This document shows, piece after piece, positions 1 to 8,014 of a DNA stretch of 39,237 nucleotides. Position numbers and translations under genes: made by a program. Within the stretch, counting starts at the first letter, position 1; the number at the start of each line of letters is the position of its first letter. The notes beneath the pieces are model-generated. The model was not told where the DNA came from. It ran no database searches and saw only the letters and a program-made list of their open reading frames with translations. This stretch comes from Anaerolineae bacterium (GTDB taxonomy: Bacteria > Pseudomonadota > Alphaproteobacteria > DSM-16000 > Inquilinaceae): contig JANQQD010000019.1 of assembly GCA_028285185.1 (NCBI GenBank), forward strand, positions 1-39,237. Direction: 5' to 3'.

Positions 1-64
1 GTTCCCGGCGTCCGACGACTTGTCACGCCCGTCGCCCGGGCGAAGGCTGCCGTCACATAACATA

Positions 65-119
65 CCTCTTTGGGGGTTGCCAGCATTGGCGGACCCTTCT
101 GCATTCACCGCCAAAGAGG
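65..119. repeat. Inverted repeat downstream of fabG (fabG-acpP gap)
   Basis: Perfect 9-base arms CCTCTTTGG (65-73) and CCAAAGAGG (111-119) face each other across 37 bases. Inside the loop, ATTGGCGG and CCGCC add further partial pairing. The element lies between the fabG stop and the place where acpP would be expected, beyond the left edge. It could fold in the fabG-acpP transcript as a processing or attenuation structure. No run of T follows, so it is not a classical terminator. The function is inferred. Confidence 0.45.
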
Positions 120-136
120 GATTGCCGCACCCTGCA

Positions 137-874
137 TCAGATCATGGCCAACCCGCCATTCACGTGAAGGGTCTGGCCGGTCACGTAGGCGGCTTCGTCG
201 CTTGCCAGATAGACCACAGCCGCAGCGATGTCCTTCGGATCGCCCAGGCGGCCGGTCGGCACCTGCGCGCTGATGCGCTGGCGCTGATCGTCGTTCAGCG
301 CGTCCGTCATCGGGCTTTCGATGAAGCCGGGAGCGATGCAGTTGGCCGTAATCCCGCGTCCCGCAAGCTCTGCTGCCAGCGACTTGGTCATGCCGACCAT
401 GCCGGCCTTGCTGGCCGCGTAGTTGGCCTGGCCGGGGTTGCCCGTGAACGCGACGACCGAAGTGACGCCGATGATGCGGCCCCAGCGCTGCTTCATCATG
501 GCGCGCAGCACGGCCCGCACCAAGCGGAAGCCCGACACCAGGTTCACCTGCAAGACAGTCTCGAAGTCGCTGTCCTTCAGCCTGAGGGCCAGGTTGTCCC
601 GGGTCATGCCGGCGTTGTTGATCAGGATATCGACGCGGCCCATCGCGACCTCGGCAGCCTTCGCCACCGCGTCAGCCCCCTCCGCCGTGGAGAGGTCGCC
701 CGTCACCACATGGGCACGATCGCCGAGCGCTTCGGCAAGCGCTTCCAGACGCTCGCGCCGCGTGCCGGCCAAGGCAACCACTGCGCCCTGGCGGTGCAGC
801 GCCTCGGCGGCGGCGGCACCGATGGCGCCTGAAGCCCCGGTCACCAGCGCGGTCTTGCCGTCGAGTTGGAACAT
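137..874 (-). CDS. fabG: 3-oxoacyl-[acyl-carrier-protein] reductase FabG
   Basis: Cytoplasmic NADPH-dependent reductase of type II fatty acid synthesis; it reduces 3-oxoacyl-ACP to 3-hydroxyacyl-ACP. The 245-residue length matches the family. Visible motifs are the nucleotide-binding TGASGAIG (12-19), NNAG (86-89), and the catalytic Ser139, Tyr152 and Lys156 in YAASK. The start is placed at the ATG giving MFQLDGK, preceded by a GGAAAGG-like ribosome site. An in-frame upstream extension is possible but would run into fabD. It lies 19 bases after fabD on the same strand, so the two form an operon, with acpP probably next outside the window. Confidence 0.95.
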   Translation of the reverse strand: MFQLDGKTALVTGASGAIGAAAAEALHRQGAVVALAGTRRERLEALAEALGDRAHVVTGDLSTAEGADAVAKAAEVAMGRVDILINNAGMTRDNLALRLKDSDFETVLQVNLVSGFRLVRAVLRAMMKQRWGRIIGVTSVVAFTGNPGQANYAASKAGMVGMTKSLAAELAGRGITANCIAPGFIESPMTDALNDDQRQRISAQVPTGRLGDPKDIAAAVVYLASDEAAYVTGQTLHVNGGLAMI

Positions 875-893
875 GGTCGGACCGCCTTTCCGC

Positions 894-1850
894 CTATCGA
901 GGCTCGGCGGCATGGGCCGCCAAGTAGGCTTCGATATCATCCGGCGTGTGAATCGCAAAGGCATGGAGGCTTTTGTCAATACGCCTCGTCAGGCCGGTCA
1001 GAACCTTGCCGACTCCGACCTCGACCAGCTCGGTCACGCCCATTCCTTTCATCACCAGCACGCTTTCGCGCCATCGCACATCGCCGGTGATCTGCTCCAC
1101 CAGAAGGGCGCGGATGACGGCCGGATCGCTGACCGCCATTGCAACAACGTTAGCGACCAGCGGGACGCACGGGGTGGCAATGGCGACCTCGGACAGCGCG
1201 CCCTTCATCGCTTCGGCGGCGGGTTTCATCAGCGGGCAATGGAACGGGGCGCTGACCGGCAGGATCACGCTGCGGCGCGCGCCCTGTTCGGCCGCGATCG
1301 CAACCGCGCGATTGATCGCCGACCGGTGGCCGCTGATGACGACCTGCCCATGCGCATTGTCGTTGGCGACCGTGCACACCTCACCCTGTGCGGCACTGGC
1401 GACAATCTCTTCCGCCGTCTCCAGATCCACGTTGATCAGCGCGGCCATAGCGCCGATGCCCACCGGTACGGCCTTCTGCATCTCAACGCCTCGGCGTCGC
1501 AGCAGCCGGGCCGCATCGGCAACGCTGATCGCGCCGCTCGCCGCAAGGGCCGAGTATTCGCCAAGGCTGTGCCCGGCGACGCAAGCGGCCATGTCGCCCA
1601 AAGTCGCGCCCGTACGCTCTTCCAGCACCCGCAGTGCGGCGATCGATACGGCCATCAGCGCCGGCTGGGCATTTTCCGTCAATGTCAGGCGATCACCGTC
1701 CCCCTCGAACATCAAGCGCGAGAGCTTCTCGCCCAGTGCGTCATCGACTTCGTCGAATACCGCGCGGGCGGTGGCAGAGGCCTCGGCAAGCGCCTTGCCC
1801 ATACCGATGGACTGACTCCCCTGGCCCGGGAAGACAAAGGCCCGACTCAT
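894..1850 (-). CDS. fabD: Malonyl-CoA:ACP transacylase FabD
   Basis: Transfers the malonyl group from malonyl-CoA to acyl carrier protein, supplying the extender unit for fatty acid synthesis. The 318-residue protein opens with the family motif FPGQGSQ, carries the nucleophile elbow GHSLGE (Ser95) and the catalytic His in APFHCPLM near residue 200, and ends with the usual QITGDVRW region. An AGGAA ribosome site precedes the ATG. It is the first gene of the leftward fabD-fabG operon and is divergent from rpsF. Confidence 0.96.
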   Translation of the reverse strand: MSRAFVFPGQGSQSIGMGKALAEASATARAVFDEVDDALGEKLSRLMFEGDGDRLTLTENAQPALMAVSIAALRVLEERTGATLGDMAACVAGHSLGEYSALAASGAISVADAARLLRRRGVEMQKAVPVGIGAMAALINVDLETAEEIVASAAQGEVCTVANDNAHGQVVISGHRSAINRAVAIAAEQGARRSVILPVSAPFHCPLMKPAAEAMKGALSEVAIATPCVPLVANVVAMAVSDPAVIRALLVEQITGDVRWRESVLVMKGMGVTELVEVGVGKVLTGLTRRIDKSLHAFAIHTPDDIEAYLAAHAAEPR

Positions 1851-1988
1851 CCAGACTACGTTCCTGCTACGGATACACCGACGCCTGCAGTTTCGCGGCA
1901 GTGCAAAATGGCCGTCAGTGATAGTGGCTCGCGCCAGCGAGTCAAGCCGGGGCGTATGTTTTTCTCGGGGCCGGGGTGCGAGACTCGC

Positions 1989-2016
1989 TTGCAGCGGTCG
2001 TGAGAATCCTTATAGT
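1989..2016 (+). promoter_or_regulatory. Candidate sigma70-type promoter of rpsF operon
   Basis: In the 317-base divergent gap between fabD and rpsF (1851-2167), TTGCAG (1989-1994) and TATAGT (2011-2016) are separated by 16 bases. This resembles -35 and -10 boxes for rightward transcription and would leave a leader of about 145 bases before rpsF. I see no other gene in the gap. The assignment is by eye only. Confidence 0.35.
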
Positions 2017-2167
2017 GCCGCCCCTGCCGAATTTGACTGCAGGCAACTCCTTGCCGATCCACCGGGGGTCGAACTCTCTCGGATCGGCTTGGCCCGTGCG
2101 GCTGGCCATCGGTCTCGACGGATTGGCACAGCGACGGGCCGCGTAGACCCACAAGGAGCCGATTGGA

Positions 2168-2683
2168 ATGGCGTACTATGAGTGCGTGCTGATTGCACGC
2201 CAGGACGTGCCGTCGGCGCAGGTGGAAGGTCTGACCAGTACCTTCACCGGCGTCATCTCGGAGAACGGCGGCACCGTCACCAAGACCGAGTACTGGGGGC
2301 TGAAGACCCTCGCCTACCGGATCAAGAAGAACCGCAAAGGCCACTACGTGCTGATGAACATCGACGCTCCCTATCCGGCGGTCGCCGAGATGGAGCGCCG
2401 GATGCGTCTGCATGAGGATGTGTTGCGGCATATGACGATCCGAGTCGACGCGCTTGAAGAAGGGCAGTCGATCATGATGCAGAACCGAGCCAGCCGCGAT
2501 GGCGGGCGCGGTGACCGTCGTGACCGCGGCGACCGTGGAGATCGGGATCGCGATCGCGGTGATCGTGGCGACCGGGACCGTGGCGATCGGGACCGTCGTG
2601 ACCGCGAACCGCGGCATGATGCGGCGGGTGGGGCCGAGGCCTCGACCGAAGCCCAAGCCCCGACCCAAGCTGGAGACGAGTAA
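2168..2683 (+). CDS. rpsF: 30S ribosomal protein S6 with RGD/DRD-repeat tail
   Basis: Small-subunit ribosomal protein S6, which pairs with S18 on the platform of the 30S particle. Residues 1 to about 100 are the canonical S6 fold (starts [13 protein letters not shown]; has the [19 protein letters not shown] strand region). From about residue 112 the protein continues into a highly charged tail made of repeated RGD, DRD and RDRGD units, giving 171 residues. Long charged S6 tails are common in alphaproteobacteria. The start is set by AAGGAG at 2153-2158, nine bases before ATG. Its TAA overlaps the rpsR ATG by one base. Confidence 0.96.
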   Translation: MAYYECVLIARQDVPSAQVEGLTSTFTGVISENGGTVTKTEYWGLKTLAYRIKKNRKGHYVLMNIDAPYPAVAEMERRMRLHEDVLRHMTIRVDALEEGQSIMMQNRASRDGGRGDRRDRGDRGDRDRDRGDRGDRDRGDRDRRDREPRHDAAGGAEASTEAQAPTQAGDE

Positions 2684-2922
2684 TGTGTGCTGCCATGGCC
2701 CGCCGGCCGTTCTTCCGCCGGCGCAAGACCTGCCCGTTCTCCGGCGCGAATGCCCCGAAGATCGACTACAAGGACATCAAGCTGCTTGGACGCTTCGTGT
2801 CCGAACGCGGCAAGATCGTGCCCAGCCGGATCACGGCCGTCTCGGCGAAGAAGCAGCGCGAGCTGGCACGCGCGATCAAGCGCGCCCGCTTTCTCGCCCT
2901 CTTGCCGTACAGCGTGCAATAG
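2683..2922 (+). CDS. rpsR: 30S ribosomal protein S18
   Basis: Small-subunit protein S18, partner of S6 in the 30S platform. The core reads [16 protein letters not shown] and ends in [10 protein letters not shown], both diagnostic. The family usually begins at the second Met (2695). The first ATG (2683) is chosen because a GGAGACGAG ribosome site lies directly upstream inside the end of rpsF, and it gives the classic TAATG coupling. With the internal start the protein would be 75 instead of 79 residues. Confidence 0.95.
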   Translation: MCAAMARRPFFRRRKTCPFSGANAPKIDYKDIKLLGRFVSERGKIVPSRITAVSAKKQRELARAIKRARFLALLPYSVQ

Positions 2923-2956
2923 CCGCGCGACTGGCAACGGCAGAGGCATAACGGAT

Positions 2957-2982
2957 CCGGCCGCGGTTGCCGCTGCGGCCGG
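2957..2982 (+). other. GC-rich stem-loop between rpsR and rplI
   Basis: Perfect 8-base arms CCGGCCGC (2957-2964) and GCGGCCGG (2975-2982) enclose a 10-base loop in the 101-base gap before rplI. No T-run follows, so it probably acts as an RNA-stability or processing element or a weak attenuator within the ribosomal protein transcript. The role is inferred. Confidence 0.45.
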
Positions 2983-3023
2983 CGCGCCACGGCGAACGGC
3001 CGGCAGGCGCAGGGAGTCGACCG

Positions 3024-3632
3024 ATGGAAGTCATTTTGCTGGAACGCATTGAGAAGCTTGGGCAGATGGGCGACGTGGTGCGCGTCCGGCCCGGCTATGC
3101 GCGCAACTATCTGCTGCCGACGAAGAAGGCGATCCGCGCGACCAAGGACAACATGGCCTATTTCGAGCAGCAGCGTGCCCAGCTCGAGGCCCGCAACCTC
3201 AAGCTGCGCGAAGAGGCGCAGGCCGTTGCCAAGCGGATGGACGGCACGGGCGTCGTGCTGATTCGCGCTGCCGGCGAAGGCGGGCAGCTCTACGGCTCGG
3301 TCAGCGTGCGCGACATTGCCGAAGCGCTGGATGAGGCTGGATTCTCCGTCGCCCGCAGCCAGGTGATGATCGACCGGCCGATGAAGAGCCTGGGCCTCTT
3401 CCAAGTGCGGGTGGCGCTGCATGCGGAGGTTTCGGTGTTCGTCGAGGTGAACATCGCCCGCTCGCTGGACGAGGCGGAGATGCAGAAGAAGGTCGGCGGC
3501 ATGGTGACCGCCGATATGGCCGAGGCCGCGCAGGAGGAAGCGGAGGCAGCGGCTGAAGCCGCTGAGGCCGCTGAGGCTGCCGAGGGATCGGCGGGAGAAA
3601 GCGAAGCTGAGCAGGCTGCAGAGCCGGCCTGA
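3024..3632 (+). CDS. rplI: 50S ribosomal protein L9 with Ala/Glu-rich tail
   Basis: Large-subunit protein L9, which binds 23S rRNA through its N-terminal domain and extends from the ribosome surface. The start [17 protein letters not shown] is diagnostic and is preceded by AGGGAG at 3011-3016. A reading frame extending further upstream lacks homology to L9. After the C-terminal domain (to about residue 165) there is a tail rich in Ala and Glu, bringing the length to 202 residues against about 150 in E. coli. Such acidic tails are usual in alphaproteobacterial L9. It is the last gene of the rpsF-rpsR-rplI unit. Confidence 0.95.
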   Translation: MEVILLERIEKLGQMGDVVRVRPGYARNYLLPTKKAIRATKDNMAYFEQQRAQLEARNLKLREEAQAVAKRMDGTGVVLIRAAGEGGQLYGSVSVRDIAEALDEAGFSVARSQVMIDRPMKSLGLFQVRVALHAEVSVFVEVNIARSLDEAEMQKKVGGMVTADMAEAAQEEAEAAAEAAEAAEAAEGSAGESEAEQAAEPA

Positions 3633-3680
3633 CCCTCGCCAGGTTTTCCCTTAGGGTTTTCTGGGACTTACGAGGGCTTT
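3633..3680 (+). terminator. Possible terminator after rplI
   Basis: Immediately after the rplI stop, nested inverted repeats can be seen: CCCTCG (3633-3638) with CGAGGG (3671-3676), CCAG (3639-3642) with CTGG (3661-3664), and CCC-TTA-GGG (3648-3656). CTTT follows. The T-run is short and the stem is interrupted, so termination may be partial. Confidence 0.4.
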
Positions 3681-3716
3681 CCACAGAGCTGTCCAACGTT
3701 ATCCTGGCTATCCACA
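3677..3716 (+). promoter_or_regulatory. Two DnaA-box-like 9-mers upstream of dnaB
   Basis: CTATCCACA (3708-3716) differs from the TTATCCACA consensus at the first base only. CTTTCCACA (3677-3685) differs at two bases. They are in the same orientation, 31 bases apart start to start (about three helical turns), and lie roughly 100 bases before dnaB. This could allow DnaA to regulate dnaB. Chance occurrence cannot be excluded. Confidence 0.35.
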
Positions 3717-3809
3717 GTGGGCGGGACTCTTCGGTCCTTTAGATCGGATGTTTCCGCCTGATAGCTTGACGGTTCTCCGTGTCCAAACCGAGGGAACGGT
3801 CCAAAGGCA

Positions 3810-5255
3810 ATGGACAGCGCCAATCCGGGATCGCCTGATTACCGTGTCATTCCGGCCAGCGAGGCGGCCGAGCAGGCTCTGCTCGGCGCCATCCTGGTCA
3901 ACAATGCCGCGCTCGATGTCGCTGGCGACTTGCTCGAGTCGCAACACTTCTACTTCCCCGCCCATGGCCGCATCTTCAAGGCCTGCCTGAGTCTGCGCGA
4001 GCGGGGCCGTACCGCGGATCCGGTGACGCTGAGCGCGCTGTTCGAGGCCGACGGCGACCTGGCCGAGGTGGGCGGGGCGCGCTACCTGGCCGATCTCGCC
4101 GCCGGCATCGTCTCCGTCGTCAACCCGCGGGACTATGCGGAACTGATCCGCGACCTGCATGTCCGCCGGGAGCTGATCGAGATCGGCGAGGCCGTGGTCA
4201 ACGATGCCTACCGCCACGATCTGGAGCTGGGGGCCGCCGACCAGATCCGCGAGGCGGAGGAAAAGCTGTACCGCCTGGCCAGCGCCCAAGGGGCACAAGG
4301 CGGGTTCCGGGACTTCGAGTCGGTGGTCAACGCCGCACTGGAGAGCGCGACAAAGGCGCTGCACCGAGACACGCCGCTGACCGGCGTCACGACCGGCCTG
4401 ACAGAGCTGAACCGGATGCTCGGCGGGCTGCAGCCGTCGGACCTGATCATCCTTGCCGGCCGTCCATCCATGGGCAAGACAGCGCTGGCCACCAACATGG
4501 CCTGCAATGCGGCCCGCACGTATCTGGACAAGGCTGGGCGCGAAGGCGCTGTGGTGGGTTTCTTCTCTCTTGAGATGTCGGCTGAGCAGCTCGCCACCCG
4601 TATCCTGGCCGACCAGGCCCGAATCCCGTCCGAACGCATCCGCAAGGGCGAAATCCGCAAGCATGAGCTGACCGATCTGGCGGAGGCCGCGCAGCTGATC
4701 GCCCGCATGCCCCTGTTCGTCGACGATGGTGGGGCGCTGAGCGTGCAGCAGTTGCGGACCCGTGCCATGCGGCTGAAGCGCAAGCACGACCTGGGCATGA
4801 TCGTCGTCGACTATCTGCAGCTCATGCAGGGCGGCGGCGTTCAGCGCACGGACAACCGTGTACAAGAGATCTCGGAGATCACGCGCGGGCTGAAGATGGT
4901 TGCCAAGGATCTGGATGTCCCCGTCCTGGCCCTGTCGCAGCTTTCCCGCCAGACCGAGCAGCGCGAGGACAAACGCCCGCAACTTGCCGATCTGCGCGAA
5001 AGCGGCTCGATCGAACAGGATGCCGACGTGGTCATGTTCGTCTTTCGCGAAGAGTATTATCTGTCTAAGAAGGAGCCGCCGATGGGCACGCCGGAGCACG
5101 CCTCTTGGCAGCAGGAGATGGAGCGCGTGCACAACCTGGCGGAAGTCATTGTCGGCAAGCAGCGCCACGGCCCGACGGGCACGCGGCGGCTGCATTTCGA
5201 GGGCGAATTCACCCGTTTTACCGATCGTGAAGAACGCTACGAGTTTGACGGCTGA
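3810..5255 (+). CDS. dnaB: Replicative DNA helicase DnaB
   Basis: Hexameric 5'-3' helicase that unwinds DNA at the replication fork and recruits primase. The 481-residue length fits the family. Residues about 15-120 form the N-terminal helical domain (ASEAAEQALLGAIL). The RecA-like domain carries Walker A GRPSMGKT (217-224), Walker B in MIVVDYLQLM, and the later LSQLSRQTEQR and ESGSIEQDADVV motifs. No intein interrupts it. The ribosome site is weak (AAAGG at 3803-3807, very close to ATG). Its end overlaps the proposed alr start. Confidence 0.97.
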   Translation: MDSANPGSPDYRVIPASEAAEQALLGAILVNNAALDVAGDLLESQHFYFPAHGRIFKACLSLRERGRTADPVTLSALFEADGDLAEVGGARYLADLAAGIVSVVNPRDYAELIRDLHVRRELIEIGEAVVNDAYRHDLELGAADQIREAEEKLYRLASAQGAQGGFRDFESVVNAALESATKALHRDTPLTGVTTGLTELNRMLGGLQPSDLIILAGRPSMGKTALATNMACNAARTYLDKAGREGAVVGFFSLEMSAEQLATRILADQARIPSERIRKGEIRKHELTDLAEAAQLIARMPLFVDDGGALSVQQLRTRAMRLKRKHDLGMIVVDYLQLMQGGGVQRTDNRVQEISEITRGLKMVAKDLDVPVLALSQLSRQTEQREDKRPQLADLRESGSIEQDADVVMFVFREEYYLSKKEPPMGTPEHASWQQEMERVHNLAEVIVGKQRHGPTGTRRLHFEGEFTRFTDREERYEFDG

Positions 5256-6366
5256 TCCGCCCTGGGCCAGCGCCGTCCTCACCATCGATCTGGAGGCGAT
5301 AGCGGAGAACTACCGCCGCCTTGCCGGCTTGGTGCATCCGGCTCGGTGTGCTGCGGTGGTCAAGGCGGACGCCTATGGTCTGGGTGCTGTTGAGGTTGCC
5401 CCCCGCCTGGCCGCCGCGGGCGCGGATCTCTTCTTCGTCGCGCAGCCGGAAGAGGGAATGCGGCTGCGCGGGGTCTTGCCCGATGCGGACATCGCCGTTC
5501 TGAACGGGCTGCCCGAGGGCGCCGAGGCCGACTATGAGGGCTTGCGGCTGATCCCGGTGCTGAACGATCTGGCGGAGATCGACCGATGGGCCCGACTGGC
5601 CCGATCCAGGGGCAGATCGCTCGCCGCGATCGTCCATGTCGATACCGGCATGAACCGGCTTGGCCTGCCGGCCGGCCAGGTGGACCGTCTGGCGGCCGAG
5701 CCGTCGCGGCTGGCGGGCCTGGACCTGCGTTATGTCATGAGCCATCTCGCCTGTGCCGATGAGGTCGGTCATCCCATGACCGGGGCGCAGTCTGCAGCTT
5801 TCCGGGCGATTACAGCCCGGCTGCCGCGGGCCCCGACAAGCCTCGCCAATTCATCCGGCATCTTCCGGGGGGCCGGTCTGCATGGCGACATGGTGCGCCC
5901 AGGTGTGGCGCTCTACGGCGTCAATCCGACGCCTGAGACAACCAACCCCATGCGCGCATGTGTCCGCCTGCAGGCGCGGATCCTGCAGGTGCGCGACGTT
6001 GACAGCCCCATGACCGTTGGCTACGGTGCCGAGTACAACATTGCCCGACCCGGAAAAATAGCAACAATCGCAATTGGTTATGCCGACGGATATCTGCGCT
6101 CCCTCGGGGGAGAGGTGCATGTCTGCCTGGCGGGGCGGGCGCTGCCTGTGGTTGGCCGCATCTCCATGGATCTGACGACCGTGGATGTGAGCGATGTCCC
6201 TGAGGACGAGGCGCACCCTGGTGGATGGGTGGAGATCATCGGGTCCATCGTAACTGTGGATGATGTGGCAGCAGCGGCCGGAACCATCGGCTACGAGATC
6301 CTGACATCGCTCGGGCGGCGCTATCACCGCCACTATGTCGGCTCTGCCCGCGGATCGGCGGCATGA
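5227..6366 (+). CDS. alr: Alanine racemase
   Basis: PLP-dependent enzyme interconverting L- and D-alanine for peptidoglycan. The PLP-binding lysine is in AVVKADAYGLG near residue 43 and the second catalytic base Tyr in VGYGAEYN near 266. The length of 379 residues from GTG 5227 is typical. No ATG exists near the expected N-terminus, so GTG 5227 (29-base overlap with dnaB) is chosen; TTG 5245 is the alternative. Its TGA overlaps the mlaE ATG by four bases, indicating coupled translation. Confidence 0.92.
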   Translation: MKNATSLTADPPWASAVLTIDLEAIAENYRRLAGLVHPARCAAVVKADAYGLGAVEVAPRLAAAGADLFFVAQPEEGMRLRGVLPDADIAVLNGLPEGAEADYEGLRLIPVLNDLAEIDRWARLARSRGRSLAAIVHVDTGMNRLGLPAGQVDRLAAEPSRLAGLDLRYVMSHLACADEVGHPMTGAQSAAFRAITARLPRAPTSLANSSGIFRGAGLHGDMVRPGVALYGVNPTPETTNPMRACVRLQARILQVRDVDSPMTVGYGAEYNIARPGKIATIAIGYADGYLRSLGGEVHVCLAGRALPVVGRISMDLTTVDVSDVPEDEAHPGGWVEIIGSIVTVDDVAAAAGTIGYEILTSLGRRYHRHYVGSARGSAA

Positions 6367-7136
6367 ACCCGCTTGCACCGATCGGTCGCGCCTTCATCGC
6401 GTTCATGCAGGGGGTCGGGCATTTCGTAGTGTTCGCCATGCAGGCGCTGTCGCATTGCGTGCGGCCCCCGTTCTATCCCCGGCAGATCCTGCGGCAGATT
6501 GTCGATATCGGCTATTACTCGCTGCCGGTCGTCGGCATGACCACCCTGTTCACCGGGATGGTGCTGGCCATTCAGGCCTATAGCGGCATCACCGATGTCG
6601 GCGCCGAAGTGGCGATCCCGACGATCGTCGTCGTCGCGGTCACGCGCGAACTTGCCCCGGTTCTGGCCGGCCTGATGGTTGCGGGCCGCATCGGCGCGTC
6701 CATGGCGGCGGAAATCGGCACCATGCGGGTGACCGAGCAGATCGACGCGCTCAACACGCTGTCCACCAATCCGATGAAGTACCTGGTGGTGCCGCGGATG
6801 ATCGCCGGGGCCCTGATGCTGCCGTGCCTTGTGCTGGTGGGCGATGTGATCGGGACCTTCGGCGGCTATCTGATCGGCGTCTACAGGCTCGGCTTCAACG
6901 CGTCGGCCTATCTTTCCAACACCTGGGATGCGCTGGAGACGATCGGCGTGATCTCCGGGCTGGTGAAGGCCGCCGCCTTCGGTTTCACGATCGCCGTGAT
7001 GGGGTGCTATCATGGCTACACCTCACGGGGCGGAGCGCAGGGTGTTGGTGCTGCGACGACCAATGCGGTGGTCTCGGCCTCGATCCTGATCCTGATCCTC
7101 AACTACGTCATAACCGAGCTGTTCTTCTCGCGATGA
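6363..7136 (+). CDS. mlaE: MlaE-type phospholipid transport permease
   Basis: Inner-membrane permease of the Mla system, which moves phospholipids between outer and inner membranes to keep outer-membrane asymmetry. The 257-residue protein has the MlaE/YrbE hallmarks: a hydrophobic segment LPVVGMTTLFTGMVLAIQ, then RELAPVLAGLMVAGRIGASMAAEIGTM, and IDAL near the middle, with about five membrane spans. It starts inside the alr stop (ATGA) and ends inside the mlaF start (ATGA), so alr-mlaE-mlaF are coupled. No MlaD, MlaB or MlaC gene follows. Confidence 0.92.
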   Translation: MNPLAPIGRAFIAFMQGVGHFVVFAMQALSHCVRPPFYPRQILRQIVDIGYYSLPVVGMTTLFTGMVLAIQAYSGITDVGAEVAIPTIVVVAVTRELAPVLAGLMVAGRIGASMAAEIGTMRVTEQIDALNTLSTNPMKYLVVPRMIAGALMLPCLVLVGDVIGTFGGYLIGVYRLGFNASAYLSNTWDALETIGVISGLVKAAAFGFTIAVMGCYHGYTSRGGAQGVGAATTNAVVSASILILILNYVITELFFSR

Positions 7137-7933
7137 CCGATCCTCAGGCGACCGCCGCCGGCCGCCCGGCGAAGATCGAGCTTAAGGACGTGCACAAGGC
7201 GTTCGGCAGCAAGCACGTTCTCAACGGCGTCGATCTGACGATCGCGGAAGGCGAGTCGGTCGTCGTGATCGGCGGGTCGGGCACCGGTAAATCGGTGATG
7301 ATGAAGTGCATCCTCGGCCTGCTGGAGCCTGACGCCGGCTCGGTCCACGTCGACGGCCAGGACACGACGCATTTGTCCGGCAGCGAGCGCGACCGGCTGA
7401 TGCGGCATTTCGGTATGCTGTTCCAGGGGGCCGCGCTGTTCGACAGCCTGCCGGTCTGGCAGAACGTGGCCTTTGGGTTGACCCAGGCCAAGCGGCTGGC
7501 GCGCGCCGAAGCCAAAGAGATCGCCTTGTCGAAACTGGCCGCCGTCGGGCTCGGCCCCGAGGTGGGCGAGCTGTCGCCGGCGGAACTTTCCGGCGGCATG
7601 CGCAAGCGCGTCGGCCTCGCCCGCGCCATTGCGACAGAGCCGGACATCATCTTCTTCGATGAGCCCACGACCGGGCTCGACCCCATCATGGGTGACGTGA
7701 TCAACGATCTGATCGTCAAATGCGTGCGCGAGCTTGGGGCGACGGCACTGTCGATCACCCACGACATGGCCAGCGCCCGCAAGATCGCCGACCGCATCGC
7801 CATGATCTATGGCGGGCAGATCATCTGGGCCGGGCCGGTGTCGGAGATCGACCGTTCCGGCAACGACTATGTCGATCAGTTCATCAATGGCCGGGCCGAA
7901 GGCCCGATCCAGATGCAGATCCGAGAGGGGTAG
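7133..7933 (+). CDS. mlaF: MlaF-type ABC transporter ATP-binding protein
   Basis: Cytoplasmic ATPase partner of MlaE in phospholipid transport. The 266-residue protein carries Walker A GGSGTGKS, a Q-loop in MLFQGAALFDSL, the signature LSGGMRKRVGLARAIA, Walker B IIFFDEPTTGLDP, and the switch His in SITHDM. ATG 7133 overlaps the mlaE stop by four bases; an open frame further upstream lies in mlaE and is ignored. The MlaF-type variant signature SGGMRKR (rather than SGGQQQR) supports the family call. Confidence 0.93.
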   Translation: MTDPQATAAGRPAKIELKDVHKAFGSKHVLNGVDLTIAEGESVVVIGGSGTGKSVMMKCILGLLEPDAGSVHVDGQDTTHLSGSERDRLMRHFGMLFQGAALFDSLPVWQNVAFGLTQAKRLARAEAKEIALSKLAAVGLGPEVGELSPAELSGGMRKRVGLARAIATEPDIIFFDEPTTGLDPIMGDVINDLIVKCVRELGATALSITHDMASARKIADRIAMIYGGQIIWAGPVSEIDRSGNDYVDQFINGRAEGPIQMQIREG

Positions 7934-8014
7934 CCGGCCTTCACATTGCCACCGGATGGCGCGACCATAGCCGGCGGTTCGATCGATCCTGGGGGCCGGA
8001 GCGAAAGCGCAACC

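Noticed and set aside
3708..5285. 525-codon leftward frame across dnaB
   Set aside because: Antisense shadow of dnaB, produced by high GC third positions.
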